Assembly: GCA_900759575.1 (NCBI GenBank)
Contig: CAAEVU010000183.1
Coordinates: 1 to 5,000, forward strand
Reading direction: 5' to 3'
DNA from: Clostridia bacterium
GTDB lineage: Bacteria > Bacillota > Clostridia > Oscillospirales > Acutalibacteraceae
Length of the DNA stretch: 5,000 nt
Position 1 is the first letter of the stretch; each line of letters opens with the position of its first letter. This document shows, piece by piece, positions 1 through 5,000 of this stretch. A program made the position numbers and the translations under genes. A model generated the notes under the pieces. That model was not told the DNA's origin, did not search any database, and saw nothing but the letters and a program-made list of their open reading frames with translations.

Positions 1-89
<89 letters not shown>

Positions 90-99
90 ACAGAATGAA

Positions 100-128
100 A
101 CCACTCGCAGTTTGCGGGTGGTTTTTTT
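100..128 (+). terminator. Intrinsic terminator after first 5S rRNA
   Basis: The stem ACCACTCGCA (100-109) pairs with TGCGGGTGGT (113-122), with one G-T wobble and a 3-base loop. A run of seven T follows (122-128). It begins 10 bases after the mature 5S end, which fits a 5S transcript terminator. The same hairpin recurs after the second 5S gene. Confidence 0.93.
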
Positions 129-312
129 GTATCCGGTGACCTGGACTGGACAAGCCACGCTCCTCCCACAAATGAAATGGAAAACCTCGCCGGCCGGGTT
201 TACGGCCCTCTGGACGGGGACCCGGCCAGGTGACCTTTTCCGGAACAATACTGGGCGGATATGCCGCTTCGCCGCTTTCCAAAAACTTTTTCAAAAAAAT
301 TTGAAAAAGGGG
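129..312. other. Intergenic spacer between the two 5S genes
   Basis: No convincing gene is seen here. The stretch carries several inverted repeats. An 8-bp GC-rich pair lies at 192-199/220-227. A 10-base pair with one mismatch (135-144/226-235) contains GGTGACC-like cores. A perfect A/T-rich palindrome lies at 286-309. The right end is AT-rich and leads into the promoter of the second 5S gene. Open frames that cross it also cross 5S rRNA sequence and are not believable as proteins. Confidence 0.7.
286..309. repeat. A/T-rich perfect inverted repeat upstream of 5S promoter
   Basis: CTTTTTCAAA (286-295) and TTTGAAAAAG (300-309) are exact reverse complements separated by AAAA. The element ends 3 bases before the -35 box of the second 5S gene. 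Its A and T tracts sit where an UP element (the contact site for the RNA polymerase alpha subunit C-terminal domain) would lie at a stable-RNA promoter. A protein-binding operator is the alternative. On the plus strand no T run follows, so it is not a plus-strand terminator. On the minus strand five T follow, so weak minus-strand termination is possible. Confidence 0.6.
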
Positions 313-341
313 TTGCATTTCTGAAAAGAGTGTGGTATTAT
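313..341 (+). promoter_or_regulatory. Sigma-A type promoter of the second 5S rRNA gene
   Basis: A -35 box TTGCAT (313-318) and a -10 box TATTAT (336-341) are separated by the optimal 17 bp. The TGG before the -10 box (333-335) makes an extended -10. Transcription would start near 348, leaving a leader of about 25 bases before the 5S terminal helix. In Firmicutes such a leader is normally trimmed by RNase M5. An A/T-rich palindrome lies just upstream. Confidence 0.8.
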
Positions 342-372
342 AATTGAGCTGTCCAGTGAGGCAGCAAACACA

Positions 373-488
<116 letters not shown>

Positions 489-498
489 ACAGAATGAA

Positions 499-530
499 AC
501 CACTCGCAGTTGCGGGTGGTTTTTTGTTTT
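499..530 (+). terminator. Intrinsic terminator after second 5S rRNA
   Basis: CCACTCGC (500-507) pairs with GCGGGTGG (512-519), with one G-T wobble, around a short loop. TTTTTT, G and TTTT follow (520-530). It is the same terminator as after the first 5S copy, with one loop T deleted. Confidence 0.93.
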
Positions 531-610
531 GTCAATTTCTTTGCCCTTTGCCCCCGCCTGACACACCCTTGCCCCACCCTCTTTTTCAGCAATATTTTCC
601 TGCTTTCCCC

Positions 611-639
611 TTGACTTGACTCCCCTTATGACGTAAACT
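611..639 (+). promoter_or_regulatory. Probable promoter of the proline-rich membrane protein gene
   Basis: TTGACT (611-616) lies 17 bp from TAAACT (634-639). A second, overlapping TTGACT at 616-621 offers an alternative -35 box. The -35 match is strong and the -10 match moderate. The predicted start near 646 would give a leader of about 35 bases before the ATG at 681. The upstream stretch 531-610 is pyrimidine-rich and shows no gene. Confidence 0.55.
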
Positions 640-680
640 TAAAGCATCGGTATTCTGTAAACTAAAAGGGGGATTTCCTC

Positions 681-1316
681 ATGCGAAAAGGACGTTTTGG
701 CATTGTTTTATGCCTTTATCCCATTCTTGCTTTTGCCGGTGTGATTTTGAATCAGCCCATCATTTGCGCCTTGATTTTTGGCTTTACTCTTCTGGCAGAA
801 CGGGACGAATGGGCGGGCCGGCAAACTTTGCAGGCGCTGATCCTTTCCGCTGTAACCGCCGTCATCCGGAAAGTTTTGATGTACGTTGCCGGTCTGTTCC
901 CCGCTTATTCCGGGATCGGATTGTTTGAATTCTTTTCCATTGCTTTGAACGTTATTTCGGCCATCATTTACCTGTTGGCCATTGTGGTCAGCGTCCTTGC
1001 CATCATCCGCGTGATGAAGGACCAGGAAGCGGACCTGCCTGTGCTGTCCAGCCTGGCTTACCGCGCCTATGGCAAGCGGAAGCCCCAGCCCATGCCCGGG
1101 CAGTATCCCCCGCCTCCCTTCCAGCAGCCCGTCCCTCCCACCTATCAGCAGGGACAGACTTACCAGTACAAGGCGCCTGTGCCGCCACAGTCTCCCGTAC
1201 CGCCCACGTCTCCCGTGCCTCCGGTACCTCCCACGTCTGCGACGCCCCCTGTGCCGCCCACACCGCCTCAACCCGGCACCCAGCCGAATAACCAGCCTGG
1301 CGGGCCTCAAAAATAA
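681..1316 (+). CDS. Small multi-pass membrane protein with proline-rich C-terminal tail (Tic20/DUF4870-like)
   Basis: This is a 211-residue protein with an ATG start, placed by the ribosome binding site AAGGGGGA (666-673), seven bases upstream. Hydrophobic segments are seen at about residues 7-38, 48-73 and 78-110. The motif around 40-53 (ERDEWAGRQTLQAL) and the closing segment 102-131, where a helix runs into a charged loop and a short helix, resemble the Tic20/DUF4870-type small membrane proteins. Those show an acidic-aromatic loop followed by RxxxQAL or similar. This assignment is from memory and tentative. Residues 134-211 form a hydrophilic tail rich in Pro, Gln and Thr with repeated PVPPT units, probably disordered. 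No function is known; this family often has none assigned. It is a single-gene unit with its own promoter and terminator. The frame is well supported by hydrophobic periodicity and ribosome binding site. The long minus-strand frames opposite it are shadows of the Pro/GC-rich tail. Confidence 0.88.
   Translation: MRKGRFGIVLCLYPILAFAGVILNQPIICALIFGFTLLAERDEWAGRQTLQALILSAVTAVIRKVLMYVAGLFPAYSGIGLFEFFSIALNVISAIIYLLAIVVSVLAIIRVMKDQEADLPVLSSLAYRAYGKRKPQPMPGQYPPPPFQQPVPPTYQQGQTYQYKAPVPPQSPVPPTSPVPPVPPTSATPPVPPTPPQPGTQPNNQPGGPQK
1191..1262 (+). repeat. Coding tandem repeats, PVPPT units
   Basis: Three imperfect coding repeats encode SPVPPT, SPVPPVPPT and SATPPVPPT (residues 171-194 of the membrane protein). 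The DNA repeats share the cores TCTCCCGT and CCCACGTCT. The codons vary (CCC, CCT, CCG, CCA), so the repeat is older or less perfect at DNA level than at protein level. Such repeats may change in copy number between strains. Confidence 0.75.
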
Positions 1317-1355
1317 TTGTTTCCCATTTGCTGTGACTTGATATGTAAATAGGAG

Positions 1356-1388
1356 CCCTTCGGCTCGCTGGCGGGTCGAGGGGTTTTT
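1356..1388 (+). terminator. Probable intrinsic terminator downstream of the proline-rich protein gene
   Basis: CCCTTCG (1356-1362) pairs with CGAGGGG (1377-1383), with one G-T wobble, and TTTTT (1384-1388) follows. A competing 5-bp hairpin, GAGCC/GGCTC (1353-1357/1362-1366), overlaps its left arm. The element separates the upstream gene from the acyltransferase cluster and lies about 40 bases before the next start codon. Confidence 0.65.
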
Positions 1389-1414
1389 CGTCTCTTTTGA
1401 TAGTGTTAAATGGT

Positions 1415-1420
1415 AGGAGG
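1415..1420 (+). promoter_or_regulatory. Shine-Dalgarno site that decides the MBOAT start
   Basis: A perfect AGGAGG lies 8 bases before the GTG at 1429 and only 2 bases before an in-frame TTG at 1423. The spacing strongly favours GTG as the start codon. Confidence 0.85.
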
Positions 1421-1428
1421 GTTTGGGT

Positions 1429-2877
1429 GTGGTTTTTTCCTCCCTGGTATTTTTGTGTCTATTCTTCCCGCTGCAGATGCTTTTCTATTATCTGGCGCGG
1501 GGCATTGAAGCTAAGAACACGGTTTTGATCTTGTTCTCCCTGGTGTTTTACGCCTGGGGCGAGCCTTTCTTCATTGTGCTGCTCCTGTTCATGTGTTTTG
1601 CGGACTGGGTGCTGTCGCAATTCATTTACAAATACCGGGGTACGGGAAAAAGCAAAGCCTTTTTAGTGCTGGGCTGCATTGTGGACCTGGGACTGTTGGC
1701 CTTTTTCAAGTACACCTCCTTCCTGATGGGCGAAACCCACCAGTGGTTTGGATTTCCCAGCGTGGTGCCCAAGATCGCTCTGCCCATCGGCATCAGCTTC
1801 TACACCTTCCAGCTGCTTTCCTACATGGTGGACGTATACCGGGGCGAAGTGGCCGCCCAGCCCCATTTCCGGCGGCTTTTGCTCTATGTGTCCCTGTTCC
1901 ACCAGTGCATTGCCGGGCCTATCGTTCGGTATAAGGACGTTTCCGAGCAGATCCTCTCCCGCCATGTGGACAGTGAGGACATGCGCAACGGCATCAACCG
2001 GTTTGTGTCCGGCCTTGCCAAGAAAGTGCTGCTGGCAAACGTCTGCGGGCAGATCGCCAGCCGAACCATTCTCAGCGGCGCTGTAGCGGACCAGGCCAAA
2101 AACCTGCCCACCCTGCAAAACGCGGCCGCCCTGTCCCTGTGGCTGGGATGCTTTGCCTACGCTTTGCAGATCTACCTGGATTTCTCCGCCTATTCGGACA
2201 TGGCCATCGGCATGGGCCTGATGGTGGGATTCCGGTATAAGGAGAATTTCAACTATCCCTACTTGGCAAATTCCATCACCGATTTCTGGCGGCGCTGGCA
2301 CATGTCCCTGTCCAGTTTCTTCCGGGATTATGTCTACATCCCCCTGGGAGGCAACCGGAAAGGCAAGCCTCGTCAAGCGCTGAACCTGTTGATCGTGTGG
2401 TTTTTGACCGGCATGTGGCACGGCGCCGGGTGGAACTTCATCCTCTGGGGACTGTATTATTTCCTGTTCCTGGCCATTGAAAAGTTCCTCATTCCCGGGC
2501 TGCAGCGGCTGCCGGCAGTATTCGCCCACCTGTACACCTTGATTGTGGTGTTCTTCGGCTGGGTGCTGTTCTACTTCACCGATTTCACCCAGGGCTGGGT
2601 GGTTCTCAAGGGGATGTTCTGCCTGAACGGCAACCCTCTGGTGAACTTCGAGAGCCAGAACGCAGTGATGAACTATCTGTTCTTCCTGCTGGTGGCCATT
2701 ATCGCCTGCACCCCCCTGCCCCGGATGCTCTATCAGCGGGTGTGCTCTTCCACAAACGGCGCCGCCATCGTCCTGGGCACGGTCCTGGAATGGGCGCTGC
2801 CTGTGGCCGGCCTGCTGTTTTCCATCAGCTACCTTGTGGGGGATTCCTATAACCCCTTCCTCTATTTGCAGTTCTGA
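1429..2877 (+). CDS. MBOAT family membrane-bound O-acyltransferase (AlgI/PatA/DltB-like)
   Basis: This is a 482-residue polytopic membrane protein of the MBOAT family. In AlgI, PatA and DltB systems it takes an acyl group, usually acetyl, from a cytoplasmic donor and passes it across the membrane for O-acylation of a surface polymer. Visible family signatures are the N-terminal MVFSSLVFL, LPIGISFYTFQ (about 118-128), HQCIAGPIVRY (158-168), YLDFSAYSDMAIGMG (249-263), ITDFWRRWHMSLSSFFRDYV (283-302) followed by YIPLGGNRKG, and MWHGAGW (329-335). The latter holds the presumed catalytic His (about 331), with a second conserved His near 291. The C-terminus YNPFLYLQF is also typical. Full length matches the family at 460-500 residues. 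The start is GTG at 1429: it follows AGGAGG by 8 bases and yields the classic N-terminus. A TTG at 1423 in the same frame is too close to the ribosome binding site. The gene is first of a cluster, 22 bp before a DHHW-type N-terminal module. The substrate cannot be read from sequence; no dlt genes are beside it, so teichoic-acid D-alanylation is unlikely. Confidence 0.96.
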   Translation: MVFSSLVFLCLFFPLQMLFYYLARGIEAKNTVLILFSLVFYAWGEPFFIVLLLFMCFADWVLSQFIYKYRGTGKSKAFLVLGCIVDLGLLAFFKYTSFLMGETHQWFGFPSVVPKIALPIGISFYTFQLLSYMVDVYRGEVAAQPHFRRLLLYVSLFHQCIAGPIVRYKDVSEQILSRHVDSEDMRNGINRFVSGLAKKVLLANVCGQIASRTILSGAVADQAKNLPTLQNAAALSLWLGCFAYALQIYLDFSAYSDMAIGMGLMVGFRYKENFNYPYLANSITDFWRRWHMSLSSFFRDYVYIPLGGNRKGKPRQALNLLIVWFLTGMWHGAGWNFILWGLYYFLFLAIEKFLIPGLQRLPAVFAHLYTLIVVFFGWVLFYFTDFTQGWVVLKGMFCLNGNPLVNFESQNAVMNYLFFLLVAIIACTPLPRMLYQRVCSSTNGAAIVLGTVLEWALPVAGLLFSISYLVGDSYNPFLYLQF

Positions 2878-2899
2878 TATTTGAAAAGGAGATGGGACC

Positions 2900-3250
2900 A
2901 TGCGTCACGCCAAACAGTACAAACGTGGCTCCCGGGGAAAGGCTGCCATATTTTTTCTGGCACTGTACGCCTTTGCCGTCTTTTCCATGCTGCTGCCTCT
3001 GCGCCCCACAGAATCCGCCATGGAAAAACGGAAACTCACTGAGTTCCCCGAATTTTCTGTACAAGCCCTGGGGACCGGTGAATTCACCAAAGACATTGAC
3101 ACTTGGTTCGCCGATACCTTCCCCTTGCGGGATGTATTTTTCCAGCTCAACAGCTGGGTCCAATCCTTCTACGGCATCCAGTCCGTGCAGGTAGTGGGCA
3201 CTGTGGAACAGGGCGACGAGATCCCTGACGCCCCCTTTACTGGAAATTGA
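2900..3250 (+). CDS. Short membrane-anchored protein matching the N-terminal module of DHHW-family proteins
   Basis: This is a 116-residue protein with an ATG start, 8 bases after AAGGAG (2886-2891). It has a basic N-terminus, one membrane segment (about 15-34), then LRPTESAMEKRKLTEFPEFS (34-53), FTKDIDTWFADTFPLRD (62-78) and an NSWVQSFYG stretch. The sequence ends at GDEIPDAPFTGN. These motifs belong to the extracellular N-terminal region of DHHW proteins, which are AlgJ/AlgX-like partners of MBOAT acyltransferases. The usual DHHW protein continues for some 250 more residues into an SGNH-like catalytic domain. That part is absent here and is encoded separately in the next gene. It could be a stand-alone adaptor anchoring the acyl-transfer complex, one half of a split enzyme, or the remnant of a truncated gene. 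Intact motifs, a good ribosome binding site and a clean position between two intact genes argue for a working protein. The following gene is in the same frame, with only one stop codon (TGA, 3248-3250) between them. Confidence 0.85.
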   Translation: MRHAKQYKRGSRGKAAIFFLALYAFAVFSMLLPLRPTESAMEKRKLTEFPEFSVQALGTGEFTKDIDTWFADTFPLRDVFFQLNSWVQSFYGIQSVQVVGTVEQGDEIPDAPFTGN

Positions 3251-3276
3251 TCCCCACACATTTTTTACCTTTTGAA

Positions 3277-3283
3277 AGGAAGG
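3277..3283 (+). promoter_or_regulatory. Shine-Dalgarno site that decides the start of the DHHW catalytic protein
   Basis: AGGAAGG (3277-3283) lies 9 bases before the ATG at 3293. An in-frame TTG at 3272 lies upstream of this site and so is not a plausible start. The preceding TTTGAAAGGA resembles the TTGAAAAGGA leader of the gene at 2900. Confidence 0.8.
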
Positions 3284-3292
3284 TGCTTTCCC

Positions 3293-4648
3293 ATGGCAAA
3301 TAATTATACCCCCCGCCGGGGGACTCCTGTCCATTCCTCCGCATCCCGGAGGTCAGCCCCCCTATCCGATTCCTCTTACACACGGGAAACTCGTTACTCC
3401 TCCACCCGGCCCACTGTTCGCAGCAGCCGCGGCTCCCGGCGGAAGAAAAAATCCGGGCCTCCCCCCATTTTGTACTTGGCCATTCTAGTTTTGGTGGTTT
3501 TGGTGGTGGCCATTGTGCTGCTGGTGAGGGGATGCTCTTCCAAGTCCCAGGAAAACCAGGGCTCCGACTCTTCCAATTCTCAGGTGAGCACGGTGAGCGG
3601 CGTTACGGACGGCACTTCCCAGGACCCTAACAGCTCTGCTGTTTCCGACGGTCAAAGCGCTTCTCCTGCTCCTGACGCCTCGGCGGAACCCACTCCCGCC
3701 CCTCAGGAAGAGCCTCAGGCTGATCCCGAGACCATTGGCGCGCTGCTGATCGTTGGGGACACGGCTTACGAATATTACAACTTCAACACCGATCTGGCAA
3801 ATGCGTACATCACCGCGGTATCGGATGCCGGCAAGAAACTTACCGGCACTGCCACGCTCTACGACATGGTGGTTCCTACCAGCATCGACATTATGCTGCC
3901 GGAAAGCTATTTGGAAAAGAACGCGGACACCATCAACACCTCCGATCAGCGGAAGGCCATTGAGGAATATATTTACCCCTCCATCCAGGCCATGAATTCC
4001 AGTGTCAAGACGGTTTCCACCTTCGATGCTCTGAAGTCCCACGCCAACGAGTATTTGTACTTCCGCACCGACCATCACTGGACCCAGCTTGGCGCCTATT
4101 ACGCCTATGAGCAGTTCTGCAAGGTAAGGGGCTTTGAGCCTGTTTCTCTGGACAACTTTGATAAGAAGGAGTATACCGGCTATCTGGGCAGCTTTTACAG
4201 CTCCAGCTCCGACGCTGCCGCCAAATTGGGCGGGAATCCCGACACAGTGGAAGCTTACATCCCCAAAGCCAATGTGACCTTGAATGCCACCCAGCAGGAC
4301 GGCGTTGTGCTGGAAAACTGGCCCCTGGTAGCGGACGGCGACGAATACGGCGACACCATGAAATACTTGATCTACGCCGCCGGTGACCAGCCCTATGAAG
4401 AGATCACCAACAACGACAAGAGCGATGGTTCCGCCTGTATTTTGGTGAAGGAATCCTTTGGCAACTGCTTTATTCCCTTCCTGGTGAACCATTACAACAA
4501 GGTTTACGTAGTGGACTACCGCTACTACACCAACGGCACAGTGAGCCAGCTTGCCCAGCAGACCGGCGCCACCGACGTGATCTGTCTCAACAACATCTCC
4601 ATGACCCGGAACGAGGATTTGATCGACCGGTTCTCCAAGATTTTCTAA
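3293..4648 (+). CDS. Membrane-anchored DHHW-family (SGNH/AlgX-like) protein, probable O-acetyltransferase partner of the MBOAT protein
   Basis: This is a 451-residue protein with an ATG at 3293, set by AGGAAGG 9 bases upstream. Residues 1-55 are polar and basic (Arg, Ser, Thr and a KKK run) and probably cytoplasmic. A single strong membrane helix follows at 57-80. Residues 82-146 are a low-complexity Ser/Asp/Pro/Glu linker. The C-terminal domain starts at IGALLIVGDTAYEYYNF (148-164) and contains YLYFRTDHHWTQLGAYYAYE (254-273) with the family motif DHHW (260-263). VKESFGNCFIPFL (385-397) and VYVVDYRYY (404-412) follow. By analogy with AlgJ/AlgX/PatB, Asp260 and His262 (a DxH motif) with Ser388 would form the catalytic triad that moves acetyl from the MBOAT protein to an extracellular glycan. 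Asn398 and the neighbouring aromatic residues fit the family. What is odd is the N-terminus: the EKRKL/FP...RD module normally attached to this domain is missing and encoded by the preceding gene. This protein instead has an unrelated anchor and linker. DHHW proteins are poorly characterised, so acyl specificity is unknown. Confidence 0.93.
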   Translation: MANNYTPRRGTPVHSSASRRSAPLSDSSYTRETRYSSTRPTVRSSRGSRRKKKSGPPPILYLAILVLVVLVVAIVLLVRGCSSKSQENQGSDSSNSQVSTVSGVTDGTSQDPNSSAVSDGQSASPAPDASAEPTPAPQEEPQADPETIGALLIVGDTAYEYYNFNTDLANAYITAVSDAGKKLTGTATLYDMVVPTSIDIMLPESYLEKNADTINTSDQRKAIEEYIYPSIQAMNSSVKTVSTFDALKSHANEYLYFRTDHHWTQLGAYYAYEQFCKVRGFEPVSLDNFDKKEYTGYLGSFYSSSSDAAAKLGGNPDTVEAYIPKANVTLNATQQDGVVLENWPLVADGDEYGDTMKYLIYAAGDQPYEEITNNDKSDGSACILVKESFGNCFIPFLVNHYNKVYVVDYRYYTNGTVSQLAQQTGATDVICLNNISMTRNEDLIDRFSKIF

Positions 4649-4665
4649 AGAACTATTACACCATG

Positions 4666-4702
4666 AAAAGGCCCGGCAGAGTATTTTCTGCCGGGCCTTT
4701 TT
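4666..4702 (+). terminator. Strong, probably bidirectional intrinsic terminator
   Basis: A perfect 15-bp stem (4666-4680 with 4687-4701, core GGCCCGGCAGA/TCTGCCGGGCC) closes a 6-base loop. It is flanked by AAAA on the left and TTTTT on the right, so both strands give a stem plus U-run. It starts 17 bases after the stop codon of the DHHW gene. It ends the acyltransferase cluster and can also stop transcription arriving from the convergent gene on the other strand. Confidence 0.95.
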
Positions 4703-4839
4703 GGGCTATTTTTGCCTGTAAGCCTCTACAACACAGGGTTCTTACCGTCAAGTACTTTTCCCCTCTGGCAAGCTTTAGGGGCCTTACAGGGGCAATCAGG
4801 GCCATCTTTCCAGGTTACTCCCCATTTCCCGGGAAAACT

Positions 4840-5000
4840 TCAGCTTGCCTCATCCTGCCCCATGGACAGGGTAATACGGACGATTTTCCCGTCCAGCTCA
4901 TTGACGGTTCCCTGCAAATAGGTGGAACTCTCTCCGTCGGACTCCTGGGAGAGAAAGAGGATGGTTCTATCCGCCAAAACAATGCCCTGCGCGTTCTGGG
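4840..5000 (-). CDS. C-terminal end of an unrecognised protein (partial, continues beyond the window)
   Basis: Read on the minus strand from 4998, an open frame of 52 codons ends in TGA at 4842-4840. The peptide reads QNAQGIVLADRTILFLSQES, then DGESSTYLQGTVNELDGKIV, then RITLSMGQDEAS. Alternating hydrophobic and polar residues, a GTV..LDGKIV turn and a charged end suggest a small beta-rich C-terminal domain. I do not recognise the family. Of the three minus-strand frames, one stops within a few codons of the window edge, while this one reads a protein-like sequence. It has no start codon in the window, so it is easily missed. It converges on the DHHW gene, and the bidirectional hairpin at 4666-4702 is its likely terminator, about 140 bases downstream of its stop. 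Confidence 0.7.
   Translation of the reverse strand, partial: QNAQGIVLADRTILFLSQESDGESSTYLQGTVNELDGKIVRITLSMGQDEAS

Noticed and set aside
708..1310. Minus-strand open frame with Arg/Gly-rich sequence opposite the proline-rich protein
   Set aside because: The Arg/Gly repeats are simply the complement of proline codons in the tail. The plus strand has promoter, ribosome binding site and membrane helices.
1663..2901. Long minus-strand open frame (412 codons) opposite the MBOAT gene
   Set aside because: It is the antisense shadow of a clearly conserved MBOAT protein, rich in Gln, His and Gly with no hydrophobic or domain pattern.
3245..3292. Selenocysteine recoding at the TGA between the two DHHW-type genes
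   Set aside because: No clear SECIS-like hairpin follows the TGA, and an independent ribosome binding site and ATG lie just downstream. An ordinary stop is simpler.
3518..3546. Possible lipoprotein cysteine after the helix of the DHHW catalytic protein (VRGCSS, Cys 81)
   Set aside because: The -2 position is Arg, which does not fit the lipobox, and the helix lies 56 residues from the N-terminus, too far for a normal signal peptide.
3485..4492. Minus-strand open frame (335 codons) opposite the DHHW gene
   Set aside because: It is a shadow of the plus-strand DHHW protein, whose motifs and ribosome binding site are clear. No ribosome binding site or recognisable family is seen for the shadow.
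4712..4921. Plus-strand 69-codon open frame after the terminator
   Set aside because: It has no ribosome binding site, uses a non-ATG start, is of low-complexity composition, and overlaps the better-supported minus-strand C-terminus.

Overview
This window most likely comes from a Gram-positive, moderately GC-rich Clostridia genome, probably of the Oscillospiraceae/Ruminococcaceae type. This is an inference. It rests on the purine-rich Shine-Dalgarno sites (AGGAGG, AAGGAG), a compact sigma-A type promoter with an extended -10, short GC stem plus T-run terminators, and the pairing of an MBOAT acyltransferase with DHHW-family proteins. No species-level marker is present apart from 5S rRNA.

Region by region: 1-89 is the 3' part of a 5S rRNA gene, followed by its terminator. 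After an intergenic stretch of about 180 bp with some inverted repeats, a second, complete 5S rRNA gene (373-488) has its own promoter (313-341) and a nearly identical terminator. A promoter and strong ribosome binding site then precede a small membrane protein (681-1316) with a long proline-rich C-terminal tail. A hairpin terminator closes that unit.

The central block, 1429-4648, is a three-gene, same-strand cluster with short gaps of 22 and 42 bp. Its genes are an AlgI/PatA/DltB-type MBOAT O-acyltransferase, a 116-residue membrane-anchored protein that looks like only the N-terminal module of a DHHW protein, and a 451-residue membrane-anchored protein carrying the DHHW/SGNH-like catalytic domain. 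By analogy with AlgI/AlgJ/AlgX and PatA/PatB, the MBOAT protein would pass acetyl groups across the membrane, and the surface DHHW protein would transfer them to an extracellular polysaccharide or cell-wall polymer. The cluster ends at a very strong, A/T-flanked terminator (4666-4702). That terminator can also serve a convergent minus-strand gene, of which only the last 52 codons (4840-4998) lie inside the window.

The points most worth a second look are the apparent division of a DHHW protein into two genes that share one reading frame and are separated by a single in-frame TGA, with the second half carrying its own membrane anchor; the tandem, separately transcribed 5S genes; and the start of the MBOAT gene, which should be a GTG at 1429.
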